A DNA stretch of 64,000 nucleotides from Litchfieldia sinesaloumensis (GCF_900156865.1 NZ_LT732529.1:3621035-3685034); one strand, 5' to 3'. Shown: positions 31,214 to 40,232, counted from the first letter of the stretch. Numbers and translations: made by a program. Notes: generated by a model from the sequence alone, not told the origin.

Positions 31214-31519
31214 ATGAACCAATATTATGATGGAACGCCATCAAATAAAGGAACCGTACAAGAGCATGATGTGATTATGAGAAGTCGTAAGCTTCTTGAT
31301 ATAACAGGTGTTAAACAGGTAGAAAGCTTTGATAATGAGGAGTTTTTACTTGAAACTGTTATGGGCTTTCTAGCAATACGTGGTCAAAACCTACAAATGA
31401 AAAATCTAGATGTAGAAAAGGGCATTGTTTCAATCAAGGGAAGGGTCTATGATATTAGTTATTTGGACGACCATTCTACGGAGAAAGCTAAAGGTTTCTT
31501 TAGCAAGTTATTTAGATGA
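31214..31519 (+). CDS. yabP: Sporulation protein YabP
   Basis: A 101-residue YabP/YqfC family protein required for sporulation in the mother cell. It shows EHDVIMRSRKLLDITGVKQVESFDNEEFLLETVMGFLAIRGQNLQMKNLDVEKGIVSIKGRVYDISYLD, the family core. The biochemical role is unknown. Its last codons overlap yabQ (ATGA), so the two are coupled. Confidence 0.95.
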   Translation: MNQYYDGTPSNKGTVQEHDVIMRSRKLLDITGVKQVESFDNEEFLLETVMGFLAIRGQNLQMKNLDVEKGIVSIKGRVYDISYLDDHSTEKAKGFFSKLFR

Positions 31520-32151
31520 CCCTGTCAACACAGTTTTATACATTACTTGCAATGATATGTATGGGTGGTTGGCTAGGAGCCTCACTTGATACATATCAAC
31601 GCTTTTTACAGCGTTCGAGACGTAAGTATTTCTTCGTCTTCATCAATGACATTCTCTTTTGGATTGTTCAAGGCCTACTGTTCTTTTATACACTTTTACT
31701 AGTAAATGAAGGTGAACTGCGATTTTATGTATTTATCGCTATTTTATGTGGGTTTGCTGCATACCAAAGCTTATTAAAAACCATTTATAGTAGAACACTA
31801 GAACATATTATTCAAGCTATCATTCGGTTATACGAGTTTTTACTACGCACAGGTGAATTACTTATCATTCGACCGCTTAAAATGTTGTATCAACTCGTAA
31901 TCGTTATTTTATTAGGGATATTAAACGTACTACTTGTTTTTGGGAGAATCCTACTTAAAGTCTGTTGGATGATTCTTAGGATTGGCTTTGCTCCATTTAA
32001 GTGGGTTGGAATCTTGATTTGGAGGCTATTACCAACAGCTGTTACGAAAAATGTAGAAAAGATTTTTAGTAAGTGTGCAGGATTTTTGAAAAAAGTAGAG
32101 AATATCGTACCTATATTGATAAAATGGTGGAAGAAGATAAGGAAAAAATAG
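31516..32151 (+). CDS. yabQ: Spore cortex biosynthesis membrane protein YabQ
   Basis: A 211-residue membrane protein needed for cortex formation; in B. subtilis it localises to the outer forespore membrane. Three to four hydrophobic segments lie in the first 150 residues (about 5-25, 40-60, 67-90, 125-150), and the tail is strongly basic. ASLDTYQRFLQRSRRK in the first loop is typical. It follows yabP with a 4-bp overlap. Confidence 0.93.
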   Translation: MTLSTQFYTLLAMICMGGWLGASLDTYQRFLQRSRRKYFFVFINDILFWIVQGLLFFYTLLLVNEGELRFYVFIAILCGFAAYQSLLKTIYSRTLEHIIQAIIRLYEFLLRTGELLIIRPLKMLYQLVIVILLGILNVLLVFGRILLKVCWMILRIGFAPFKWVGILIWRLLPTAVTKNVEKIFSKCAGFLKKVENIVPILIKWWKKIRKK

Positions 32152-32166
32152 GAGGCATTCTCTACA

Positions 32167-32541
32167 ATGAGTGCAGAGCGAAAGAAAAACGTTACACAGT
32201 TACAATCAACCTATATGGAAAAATATAAGCAGCAGGAACAAACCATTCAAGCGAAGCGAAAAGGCTTATTTAGAAGATTGATTGCTTTTGGAATTCTTGC
32301 TGCAATCATTTCTTACGGCCTTATTTCCATGGTTGTATCGCAACATAAAACGATGAATGAAAAGATTGCTCAAAAGGAAGAATTAGAGGAGCAACTAACT
32401 TCACTAAAAGATGAGCAAGTTCTCCTTGAAGAGGAAATTGTAAAACTTAACAGTGATGAGTACATTGAAAAGATCATCCGCAGGGATTATTTTCTATCTA
32501 AGGAAGGAGAAATTATCTTTAAAGTGGGCGATGGGTCTTAG
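32167..32541 (+). CDS. divIC: Cell division protein DivIC (FtsB-like)
   Basis: A bitopic division protein of 124 residues that forms a complex with FtsL and DivIB at the septum. A cytoplasmic basic stretch (1-37) precedes a membrane segment at about 38-58 (RLIAFGILAAIISYGLISMVV), then a coiled coil (HKTMNEKIAQKEELEEQLTSLKDEQ) and the IRRDYFLSKEGEIIF motif. It is 15 bp after yabQ. Confidence 0.95.
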   Translation: MSAERKKNVTQLQSTYMEKYKQQEQTIQAKRKGLFRRLIAFGILAAIISYGLISMVVSQHKTMNEKIAQKEELEEQLTSLKDEQVLLEEEIVKLNSDEYIEKIIRRDYFLSKEGEIIFKVGDGS

Positions 32542-32546
32542 TCTTA

Positions 32547-32576
32547 TTGACACTCGATTTTTATATTATGTATAAT
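32547..32576 (+). promoter_or_regulatory. SigA promoter of yabR
   Basis: Exact TTGACA (32547-32552), 18-base spacer, exact TATAAT (32571-32576), 47 bases before yabR. Confidence 0.75.
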
Positions 32577-32622
32577 ATAAGTAAAATGATTTTGTTTAAA
32601 TTTAAGGAGGAGCATTTTTTTT

Positions 32623-33048
32623 ATGTCAATTGAAGTAGGCAGCAAGGTTCAAGGGAAGGTAACAGGAATTACGAATTTCGGAGCGTTTGTGGAGCTGCCA
32701 GAGGGCTCAACTGGTCTTGTCCATATTAGTGAGGTCGCTGACAATTATGTAAAAGATATTAATGAGCATCTAAAGGTTGGTGACCAAGTAGAGGTCAAGG
32801 TTATAAATGTTGAAAAAGATGGAAAGATTGGATTATCCATTAAAAAAGCAAAAGAAACCCCACAACCACAGCGTCCACGTAGCAATAATGGTCCGCGTAA
32901 CAATAGAAACGACCACCGTAATAACAGTAAGCCGGAAAGCTTTGAACAAAAAATGAATCGCTTTCTAAAGGACAGTGAAGATCGTCTATCTTCCCTAAAG
33001 CGCAACACCGAGTCAAAACGTGGTGGGCGTGGAGCGAGAAGAGGATAA
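32623..33048 (+). CDS. yabR: S1-domain RNA-binding protein YabR
   Basis: A 141-residue general stress-type S1 protein (GSP13 family). Residues 1-72 form the S1 fold with GKVTGITNFGAFVELPEGSTGLVHISEVADNYVKDI and GKIGLSIKKA. The tail is low complexity, rich in Asn, Arg and Pro and ends in a basic KRGGRGARRG. Function is probably RNA or ribosome related. It has its own promoter and terminator. Confidence 0.92.
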   Translation: MSIEVGSKVQGKVTGITNFGAFVELPEGSTGLVHISEVADNYVKDINEHLKVGDQVEVKVINVEKDGKIGLSIKKAKETPQPQRPRSNNGPRNNRNDHRNNSKPESFEQKMNRFLKDSEDRLSSLKRNTESKRGGRGARRG

Positions 33049-33081
33049 CCTGCTGCTGTAGCTCTGATATTATATAAATGC

Positions 33082-33107
33082 AAGCACCCAATTTGGGTGC
33101 TTTTTTG
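33082..33107 (+). terminator. Terminator after yabR
   Basis: AAGCACCCA (33082-33090) pairs with TGGGTGCTT (33094-33102), followed by TTTTTG. Confidence 0.85.
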
Positions 33108-33128
33108 TATGGCACAAACCTCTAATTT

Positions 33129-33243
33129 GCCCCGTAAAATGAGGTTTGTGTCCCATATAATTGGTTGATTGTCCCATAAAATCAGCTAATGTCCCATACA
33201 TCGGCAGTTCTGTCCCATATCCACTCAGCTTTGTCCCATAAAA
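33129..33243. repeat. Tandem 21-bp degenerate repeat built on GTCCCATA
   Basis: Five exact GTCCCAT heptamers begin at 33150, 33171, 33191, 33212 and 33233, with a degenerate sixth (GCCCCGT) at 33129. Spacing is 21, 21, 20, 21 and 21 bp; the bases between cores vary. On the minus strand the core reads TATGGGAC. It lies between the yabR terminator and the bidirectional terminator of the tRNA pair. Confidence 0.85.
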
Positions 33244-33275
33244 TAATAATGTGATTAAATATAACGTATACACAA

Positions 33276-33310
33276 AAAAACAGTGTGAGTTTTAAACTCA
33301 CACTGTTTTT
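33276..33310. terminator. Bidirectional terminator of the minus-strand tRNA unit
   Basis: AAAAACAGTGTGAGTTT and AAACTCACACTGTTTTT form a nearly perfect palindrome of 17-bp arms around one base. It sits just after the minus-strand tRNA-Glu. Confidence 0.9.
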
Positions 33311-33312
33311 GA

Positions 33313-33384
33313 TGACCCGTACGGGATTCGAACCCGTGTTACCGCCGTGAAAGGGCGGTGTCTTAACCGCTTGACCAACGGGCC
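33313..33384 (-). tRNA. tRNA-Glu (anticodon TTC)
   Basis: Cloverleaf on the minus strand, 72 nt, 5' GGCCCGTTGG, anticodon loop CTTTCAC. CCA is not encoded. It is identical to the gene at 61127-61198. Confidence 0.96.
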
Positions 33385-33393
33385 AACTAATTA

Positions 33394-33470
33394 TGGTAGC
33401 GGCGGAGGGGATCGAACCCCCGACCTCACGGGTATGAACCGTACGCTCTAGCCAGCTGAGCTACACCGCC
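33394..33470 (-). tRNA. tRNA-Met (anticodon CAT), elongator
   Basis: Cloverleaf on the minus strand, 77 nt with encoded CCA, 5' GGCGGTGTAG, anticodon loop TTCATAC. Identical to the gene at 59833-59909. Confidence 0.96.
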
Positions 33471-33800
33471 ATGTTAAAACTTATGAGTTCGACAATCTTT
33501 GTCTGAAACTCTAGTAAGTAAGCACAAGTTATATAATACCTTCAGTCTATTCATTCGTCAATATATTTTGTTGAGAAGAAAAATAATACAAAAATTCACA
33601 AAATAGATACAAAATATCACCTTAATTCTGCCCATATTGGATAAATCTCGTACTATATTTCGTCATATCACATTTATTTTGTTGGAAAACTAGACAAGCA
33701 GTCGAATGTTTTTTCCTTTTGCACCTGTTGTTTTGACAAAATACGAATTACTTCAACTGTATAATTACAAACAACTATTAAATACGGGGAGTGTTTTAGT
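33471..33800 (+). other. spoIIE upstream region
   Basis: This AT-rich 330-bp stretch has no gene. It must carry the promoter of the minus-strand tRNA pair and holds the spoIIE promoter at 33733-33765 with two near-match Spo0A boxes. Confidence 0.7.
33700..33765 (+). promoter_or_regulatory. spoIIE promoter with 21-bp spacer and Spo0A boxes
   Basis: Exact TTGACA (33733-33738) and TATAAT (33760-33765) are separated by 21 bp instead of 17, the hallmark of the Spo0A-activated SigA promoters spoIIE and spoIIG. AGTCGAA at 33700-33706 and, on the minus strand, TGTCAAA at 33738-33732 each match the Spo0A box TGTCGAA at six of seven positions; the second overlaps the -35. Confidence 0.85.
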
Positions 33801-36287
33801 ATGGAAAGAATAGAAAGGAATATGAGCGGACCAATCACAGATGTAGCAATCGGAAAAACGCAGGATACTGTGTCCAAGTGGTTTCAGCAATTTCAAGCAA
33901 AACTTGAAAATCTATTTCTATTAAATGGGCTTCTACTAGGAGTCGTTGGATTTTTACTAGGACGAGCCCTTATCCTAGATGAATTAACCCCCTTTGCACT
34001 ACCATTTTTTGCGAGCGTGTTAATGCTCAAAAAGGGGAAAGCTGGACTGGCTATGGCTGCTGTCATTGCAGGATCATTCACGCTTTCAGCTGATGTGACC
34101 GTATTTACATTTCTATCAATCGTTCTCTTTCTAATAATCTATAAGTTTCTTCAAAGATTTAAGGTTGATTTCCTTAAAGTTCTACCAACGCTTGTCTTAC
34201 TATCATCTGCTGCTGCTAAGGTTGGAATTTTGTATGTTACACAAGGTTCAATAACCATACATGATGGAGTGATGGTCGGTGTTGGATCGGGTTTAGCCTT
34301 TATTTTAACGCTGATTTTTTTACAAAGTGTACCATTGTTAACAGAGAAACGAAGAAGACAGTCCTTTAAGACGGAAGAAGTTATTTGTTTGATTATCTTA
34401 ATTGCCTCTGTGTTAACAGGAACAATGGGGTGGCTTGTATATGAAATGTCGATTTCAAATATTTTATCAAGATATGTTGTTCTTCTGTTTGCGTTTGTTG
34501 CAGGAGCAACCATCGGTTCAACGGTAGGAGTTGTAACAGGTCTTATACTGAGTCTAGCAAATGTGACTAGCTTGTACCAAATGAGTCTTCTCGCTTTTTC
34601 GGGATTACTAGGTGGCCTATTAAAAGAAGGCAAAAAAGCGGGAGTAGCTCTCGGGCTTATTGTCGGAACTCTATTAATTGGCCTTTACGGTGAAGGGGCA
34701 AGTCAAATTATTCCGACGTTATATGAATCAGGTGTAGCTATTCTTCTGTTTTTACTGACACCAAAAAGTTTAATCAGTAGAATAGCTAAAAACATACCAG
34801 GAACACCAGAGCATAGTGCAGAACAACAACAATACCTTAGAAAAATTCGTGATGTGACAGCTAATCGTGTATCCCAGTTCTCAACAGTGTTTGAAGCACT
34901 TGCTAATAGCTTCTCAGAATATGGATATCCCGTTGATGAAGACGATAGAGACCGAGAAGTTGATTTATTTTTAAGTAATGTAACAGAAAAAACATGTCAA
35001 TCTTGCTTTAAAAAGGAGGCGTGCTGGTCAAAGAACTTTAATAAAACATATGATTATATGAAAGATATTATGCACGGATCTGAAACAAATTCACTCGTTT
35101 ATAATCACAAGCTTACGAGAGATTGGGACAAGCATTGTGTGCGCTCGAAAAAAGTTATTGATGCAATTGAGCAGGAACTAACCTATTATCAAGCAAACCA
35201 AAAATTAAAAAAGCAAGTAAAGGAGAGTCGGAAATTAGTAGCTGATCAATTATTAGGTGTATCTCAGGTAATGAGTGATTTTGCAAAAGAGATACAACGC
35301 GAAGGTGAAAATCACCATGTGTTAGAGGAACAAATACTAGATGCGTTACAGTCGTTTGGTATTCAAATTGGGCATGTAGAGATTTACAGTGTAGAACAAG
35401 GAAATGTTGATATAGAATTAAGTATTCCATATTGCAATGGGAGTGGGGAGTGTGAAAAGTTAATTGCGCCTATGCTCTCTGATATTTTGGAAGAAACAAT
35501 TCTTGTAAAAAATGAGGAATGTTCAGTATATCCGAATGGGTATTGTCATGTTACCTTAGGTTCAGCAAAAGCGTATGTCATTGATACAGGTGTTGCCCAT
35601 GCTGCTAAAGGAGGAGGGTTAGTATCCGGTGATAGTTTTTCAACAATCGAACTAGGTGTTGGAAAACATGCGGTGGCCATTAGTGATGGAATGGGGAATG
35701 GTGAGCGTGCACATTATGAAAGTAACGAAACATTGGAGTTGTTAAAGAAAATTCTCCAATCTGGGATTGAAGAGAAGGTTGCAATTAAATCAGTCAACTC
35801 GATTCTCTCATTACGAACAACAGATGAAATTTTTTCAACACTCGATTTAGCTGTCATTGACCTTCAGGATGCAAATGCGAAGTTTCTAAAAATAGGATCT
35901 ACACCGAGCTATATCAAGAGAGGGGATAAGATTAGCAAAATACAGGCAAGTAATCTACCAATGGGAATCATAGAAGATTTTGAAGTGGAGGTAGTAGATG
36001 AGCAGTTAAAAGCAGGTGATTTATTAATCATGATGAGTGATGGTATTTTTGAAGGGCCCAAACATGTTGAAAACTATGATATGTGGATGAAACGCAAAAT
36101 TATGGAAATCAAAACGAACGATCCTCAGGAGTTAGCGGATCTTATAATGGAGGAGGTAATACGTACACGATCTGGTCAAATTGAAGATGACATGACTGTT
36201 GTTGTAACAAAAATAAAACATAATACGCCTAAATGGGCAGCCATTCCTGCTTATGCGTATAACAAAACAAAAAGCAAAGCAATCTGA
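33801..36287 (+). CDS. spoIIE: Stage II sporulation serine phosphatase SpoIIE
   Basis: Membrane PP2C-type phosphatase that dephosphorylates SpoIIAA to release SigF in the forespore and interacts with FtsZ at the polar septum. The 828 residues contain about ten membrane segments (45-330), a central FtsZ-interacting region with CQSCFKKEACW, and the PP2C domain (about 590-805) with GLVSGDSFS, ISDGMGNGERA, MMSDGIFEGPKH and IEDDMTVVV metal-binding Asp residues. Length is that of the B. subtilis protein. The ATG follows GGGGAG. Confidence 0.97.
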   Translation: MERIERNMSGPITDVAIGKTQDTVSKWFQQFQAKLENLFLLNGLLLGVVGFLLGRALILDELTPFALPFFASVLMLKKGKAGLAMAAVIAGSFTLSADVTVFTFLSIVLFLIIYKFLQRFKVDFLKVLPTLVLLSSAAAKVGILYVTQGSITIHDGVMVGVGSGLAFILTLIFLQSVPLLTEKRRRQSFKTEEVICLIILIASVLTGTMGWLVYEMSISNILSRYVVLLFAFVAGATIGSTVGVVTGLILSLANVTSLYQMSLLAFSGLLGGLLKEGKKAGVALGLIVGTLLIGLYGEGASQIIPTLYESGVAILLFLLTPKSLISRIAKNIPGTPEHSAEQQQYLRKIRDVTANRVSQFSTVFEALANSFSEYGYPVDEDDRDREVDLFLSNVTEKTCQSCFKKEACWSKNFNKTYDYMKDIMHGSETNSLVYNHKLTRDWDKHCVRSKKVIDAIEQELTYYQANQKLKKQVKESRKLVADQLLGVSQVMSDFAKEIQREGENHHVLEEQILDALQSFGIQIGHVEIYSVEQGNVDIELSIPYCNGSGECEKLIAPMLSDILEETILVKNEECSVYPNGYCHVTLGSAKAYVIDTGVAHAAKGGGLVSGDSFSTIELGVGKHAVAISDGMGNGERAHYESNETLELLKKILQSGIEEKVAIKSVNSILSLRTTDEIFSTLDLAVIDLQDANAKFLKIGSTPSYIKRGDKISKIQASNLPMGIIEDFEVEVVDEQLKAGDLLIMMSDGIFEGPKHVENYDMWMKRKIMEIKTNDPQELADLIMEEVIRTRSGQIEDDMTVVVTKIKHNTPKWAAIPAYAYNKTKSKAI

Positions 36288-36359
36288 CTATTGAACAGGT
36301 TTAAAATTCTATCATTTCGTCCATCATGTTAGTATCTAATGCGTTGGAGGGGATGAAAC

Positions 36360-37100
36360 GTGCAAAAAGGCACTTTGAAGCAAATTCTATTAATTACAGA
36401 TGGTTGTTCAAATCAAGGGGAAGATCCGATTGCGATGGCCGCACTTGCTAGAGAGCAGGGAGTGACTATAAATGTAATCGGAGTAGTGGAGCAAGATACA
36501 ATCGATGAGCAAGGAATGCAAGAAATCGAAGGAATCGCTACGGCGGGAGGAGGCGTAAATCAAATCGTCTACTCTACTCAATTATCACAAACTGTCCAAA
36601 TGGTAACGAGGCAAGCCATGACACAAACCCTACAAGGGGTAGTTAACAAGGAGCTCCAGCAAATACTAGGATCGAAGACCTCTATGGAAGATCTTCCTCC
36701 TGAGAAACGTGGCGAAGTGATGGAGGTTGTTGACGAACTTGGTGAGACAGTTGACTTAGAGGTTCTAGTTCTAGTTGATACAAGTGCAAGTATGAAGCAT
36801 AAACTTCCAACTGTAAAAGAGGCCTTACTAGATTTATCAATTAGTCTAAATGCGAGAATGGGTGACAACCAATTTTCAGTATTTGTATTCCCCGGGAAAA
36901 AGGTTGAGGTAGAGAGAGTATTAGATTGGACACCAAGACTTGAATCCTTGTCTAGTATTTTTCCAAAGCTTACAACAGGTGGAATTACACCAACGGGTCC
37001 TGCAATCCGAGAAGCATTAACTTACTTCAAGAAAAAACGATCGTTAAGGAGTTTGTTGTCTCGTGATGATGAACAATACTACGAAGAGTCAGGTATGTAA
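36360..37100 (+). CDS. yabS: von Willebrand factor A domain protein YabS
   Basis: A 246-residue protein with two VWA-like stretches: an N-terminal ILLITDGCSNQGEDP and a second LVLVDTSASMKHKLPTVKEAL with a DxSxS MIDAS metal site near 140. The TGGITPTGPAIREAL block is the distal MIDAS motif. Start is GTG 36360 behind GGAGGGGAT. It overlaps yabT by 38 bp and probably works with that kinase; its role is not established. Confidence 0.92.
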   Translation: MQKGTLKQILLITDGCSNQGEDPIAMAALAREQGVTINVIGVVEQDTIDEQGMQEIEGIATAGGGVNQIVYSTQLSQTVQMVTRQAMTQTLQGVVNKELQQILGSKTSMEDLPPEKRGEVMEVVDELGETVDLEVLVLVDTSASMKHKLPTVKEALLDLSISLNARMGDNQFSVFVFPGKKVEVERVLDWTPRLESLSSIFPKLTTGGITPTGPAIREALTYFKKKRSLRSLLSRDDEQYYEESGM

Positions 37101-38091
37101 GGTTCCCCCTGGTACTGTTATTACTGGAAAATGGCATAAAAATTCATATCGCATTGTGAGACCTTTAGGACAAGGTGCCAATGGCATTGTTTATTTAGCA
37201 GAAAGTATTAACGGCCCTGTGGCTTTAAAAATCAGTGAAAACGGCGTTACAATTACGTCTGAAGTAAATGTGCTAAAACACTTTTCTAAGGTCCAAGGCT
37301 CTGCCCTTGGGCCTTCTTTTATAGATGTGGATGATTGGATCAGACCTGGTGTTTCAAGCCCGATTTCCTTTTACGTAATGGAATATATACGAGGAGAAAG
37401 TTTTTTATCTTTTATTGAAAAAAGAGGAAAAGAATGGACAGGAATACTATGTCTTCAATTACTCTCTGACTTGGACCGACTTCACCAAGAAGGGTGGGTA
37501 TTTGGGGACTTAAAACCAGATAATCTACTTGTTAGTGGTAATCCACCTAAAATTAGGTGTATTGATGTAGGCGGAACGACTGTACAAGGAAGAGCTATTA
37601 AGGAATTTACTGAATTCTTTGATCGTGGCTATTGGGGAGCAGGTTCGAGAAAAGCAGAACCATCTTATGACCTATTCGCAGTTGCGATGATTATAATTAA
37701 TGTAGCATACCCAAGTCGTTTTACTAGAAATGATCAGCCTGTTAAGCAACTCAAATCAATTATTGCAAACACAGACTCTCTAAGGAGAATAGATACGGTC
37801 CTGTATCAGGCGATTGATGGAAAATATCAACGTGCGGCTGATATGAGAAAAGACCTGGTCATGAAATTAAGCCAAGCCAAAAAGGACCAATCTGTTGCAC
37901 CAAAAAAACGGGCAACTAGAGGTGCCCAAAATCAGACCCGTACATCAAAAAAGTCACGAACCTACACAAACGTTTCAAGGAACAGACAACCAAAGCGAGC
38001 TAAACAAAAAGGCGGTGTCCTCGAAACCGTATTATTGCTTCTATTTGTATCACTGGGATATTTGCTATATCTTTATGGACAAATTCTGTAA
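37063..38091 (+). CDS. yabT: Serine/threonine protein kinase YabT
   Basis: A Hanks-type kinase active in forespores and dividing cells; in B. subtilis it is activated by DNA and phosphorylates RecA. The 342-residue protein has the glycine loop LGQGANGIVYLAE, VALKISE (catalytic Lys), GDLKPDNLL (HRD-like catalytic loop with Asp), and IDVGGTT where most kinases have DFG. The basic tail after 270 is probably the DNA contact, and a membrane segment closes the protein at about 320-340. Start may be GTG 37063 or the adjacent ATGs; AAGGAG is at 37046-37051. Confidence 0.93.
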   Translation: MMMNNTTKSQVCKVPPGTVITGKWHKNSYRIVRPLGQGANGIVYLAESINGPVALKISENGVTITSEVNVLKHFSKVQGSALGPSFIDVDDWIRPGVSSPISFYVMEYIRGESFLSFIEKRGKEWTGILCLQLLSDLDRLHQEGWVFGDLKPDNLLVSGNPPKIRCIDVGGTTVQGRAIKEFTEFFDRGYWGAGSRKAEPSYDLFAVAMIIINVAYPSRFTRNDQPVKQLKSIIANTDSLRRIDTVLYQAIDGKYQRAADMRKDLVMKLSQAKKDQSVAPKKRATRGAQNQTRTSKKSRTYTNVSRNRQPKRAKQKGGVLETVLLLLFVSLGYLLYLYGQIL

Positions 38092-38157
38092 AAATGGATT
38101 ACAAAGTGATACGATAAATAAATAGCATTTCATATGTACAAAGGGTTGGTCTCGAAA

Positions 38158-39543
38158 ATGATTGAAAAAGTAAACCAATTTATTGAAAAACATGAATTAA
38201 TAAAGAATGGTTCAACAATAATAGTAGGGGTTTCCGGTGGGCCGGATTCCCTTGCATTACTTCACTATTTGTCTCAACACAAAAAGGAAACAACACTTAT
38301 CGCTGCCCATGTTGACCATATGTTCCGTGGAAGAGAGTCAGAAGAGGATTTATTATATGTTAAGGAATTTTGTGAGACATATCAAATTCATTTTGAATCA
38401 ATTCAATACGATGTGACATCCTATAAAAAGGTACATGGGATAAGTTCTCAAGTAGCAGCTAGAGATGTGAGATATGATTTTTTTGACGAAATGATGAAAA
38501 AACATAGTGCGGACTATTTGGCACTAGGGCATCATGGGGACGACCAGATTGAGACCATTTTAATGCGTTTAACCCGTGGCAGTAAAGGGGTTGGTTATGC
38601 TGGTATGCAAATCAAACGTCCATTTTCGCGCGGGACAATCATTCGTCCTTTATTAGCTGTAACCAAGTCGGACATAGAGAAGTATTGTAATGAATGGAAT
38701 CTAGTTCCAAGACACGATCCATCAAATGATAAGGACGATTACACAAGGAATCGCTTTAGACATTATGTTCTGCCTTTTTTGAAACAAGAAAACCCATCTG
38801 TTCATGAACAGTTTTTGCAATTTAATCAGTATCTTACAGAGGATAATCACGTTTTAGATGAATTAACGAAAGAGAAAATGAATAAAGTAATGAAAAGGAA
38901 TGGGACTCACGAAATAGAGATTGAAATACCTCCCTTTTTGATGATGCCTATATCTTTACAAAGAAGAGGGATTCAACTAATATTAAACTATCTCTACAAG
39001 GAACTTCCTCCTTCTCTTTCTGCCGTACATATCGAAAATTTGTTAACCTTCTTGGCAAGTAGCCATCCATCCGGAGAGTTGCAATTTCCAGCTGGTTTGC
39101 GAATTGTGAAATCTTATACTAGATGTACATATACTTTTACTGATTGTGAAGAAAAACCAAGCCCCTATCGTTTTCGCATTGATACACCAGGGCTATATAA
39201 ACTTGAAGATGGTAGTAAAATAAAGAGTCAAGTGTGGAAGAGTTATCCTGAGCATATGGTCGGAAATAACTGTTTGATTATCGATCCAGCCTCTGTTCGC
39301 ATCCCGCTTTATGTCCGAACAAGAAAACATGGAGATAAAATGACGTTAAAAGGAATGAACGGCAGCAAAAAAGTGAAGGATATTTTCATTGATAAAAAAA
39401 TACCCCTTCACCGTCGTAACATTTGGCCAATTGTTGAGGATGATCGAGGAGAGATATTATGGCTTCCGGGATTGAAAAAATCATCATATGAAGCAACTTG
39501 TAAAACACAATCACACTATATCGTACTACAATACACGCAATGA
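38158..39543 (+). CDS. tilS: tRNA(Ile)-lysidine synthetase
   Basis: Converts C34 of tRNA-Ile(CAT) to lysidine so that it reads AUA. The 461-residue protein has the PP-loop SGGPDSLALLHYL at about 25-37, HVDHMFRG, GHHGDDQIET (near 127), DPSNDKDDYTRNRFRH, and the C-terminal TilS domain MTLKGMNGSKKVKDIFIDKKIP. ATG 38158 has AAGGG at 38141; the ATG at 38134 lacks a ribosome site. Its substrate tRNA is encoded at 59934. Confidence 0.96.
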   Translation: MIEKVNQFIEKHELIKNGSTIIVGVSGGPDSLALLHYLSQHKKETTLIAAHVDHMFRGRESEEDLLYVKEFCETYQIHFESIQYDVTSYKKVHGISSQVAARDVRYDFFDEMMKKHSADYLALGHHGDDQIETILMRLTRGSKGVGYAGMQIKRPFSRGTIIRPLLAVTKSDIEKYCNEWNLVPRHDPSNDKDDYTRNRFRHYVLPFLKQENPSVHEQFLQFNQYLTEDNHVLDELTKEKMNKVMKRNGTHEIEIEIPPFLMMPISLQRRGIQLILNYLYKELPPSLSAVHIENLLTFLASSHPSGELQFPAGLRIVKSYTRCTYTFTDCEEKPSPYRFRIDTPGLYKLEDGSKIKSQVWKSYPEHMVGNNCLIIDPASVRIPLYVRTRKHGDKMTLKGMNGSKKVKDIFIDKKIPLHRRNIWPIVEDDRGEILWLPGLKKSSYEATCKTQSHYIVLQYTQ

Positions 39544-39563
39544 TTTAGGGGGCTTTAAGAAGA

Positions 39564-40103
39564 ATGAAGCAGGATATTGAGAAGGTTTTATTTAGTGAGG
39601 AAGAAATTCAGCAAAAAGTAAAAGAATTAGGTAAAACATTAACAGAAGACTATAAGGATGAATTTCCTTTAGCTATTGGCATACTAAAAGGCGCCATGCC
39701 TTTTATGGGCGATCTGTTAAAAAGGGTTGATACATACTTAGAAATGGATTTTATGGACGTTTCAAGCTACGGTAACTCAACGGTGTCTTCGGGTGAGGTG
39801 AAAATCATCAAGGACTTAGACACATCTGTTGAAGGTAGAGACATCCTTGTAATTGAGGATATCATCGATAGCGGGCTTACACTTAGTTATCTCGTTGAAT
39901 TGTTCCGATATCGTAAAGCGAAGTCCATTAAGATTGTTACGTTATTGGATAAGCCTACTGGAAGAAAAGCTGATATTAAAGCAGACTATGTAGGTTTTAT
40001 AGTTCCTGACGAATTTGTGGTTGGTTACGGATTAGACTATGCTGAGAAATACCGCAACTTACCGTACATTGGTGTGTTAAAACCAGAGGTTTATTCAAAG
40101 TAA
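39564..40103 (+). CDS. hprT: Hypoxanthine phosphoribosyltransferase
   Basis: Purine salvage enzyme that makes IMP and GMP from hypoxanthine and guanine. The 179 residues show the type I PRTase PRPP motif [18 protein letters not shown] near 92-109, [14 protein letters not shown], and [14 protein letters not shown]. It is 20 bp after tilS and in Bacilli usually cotranscribed with it and ftsH. Confidence 0.97.
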   Translation: MKQDIEKVLFSEEEIQQKVKELGKTLTEDYKDEFPLAIGILKGAMPFMGDLLKRVDTYLEMDFMDVSSYGNSTVSSGEVKIIKDLDTSVEGRDILVIEDIIDSGLTLSYLVELFRYRKAKSIKIVTLLDKPTGRKADIKADYVGFIVPDEFVVGYGLDYAEKYRNLPYIGVLKPEVYSK

Positions 40104-40232
40104 GGTACTGATAAGGAATAGGCAAGCAGGTATTTGAAACCTTTTTGTTGGTTAAACGTATATCATTTGAATCACAATTATTATCTATGATACTATTTAG
40201 TATAGTTTGTTCACCGCGGGAGGAGGTAAGGG

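Noticed and set aside
33129-33243. CRISPR-like array
   Set aside because: The conserved core is only 7-8 bp with a 21-bp period; there are no 24-40 bp direct repeats, no spacers and no cas genes.
33070-33273. 67-codon minus-strand frame with YGT/MGQ heptads
   Set aside because: It is a translation of the 21-bp DNA repeat; the phase slips by one base in the middle and the frame runs into the yabR terminator.
34151-34633. 160-codon minus-strand frame
   Set aside because: It is a shadow of the spoIIE membrane domain with no ribosome site or known motifs.
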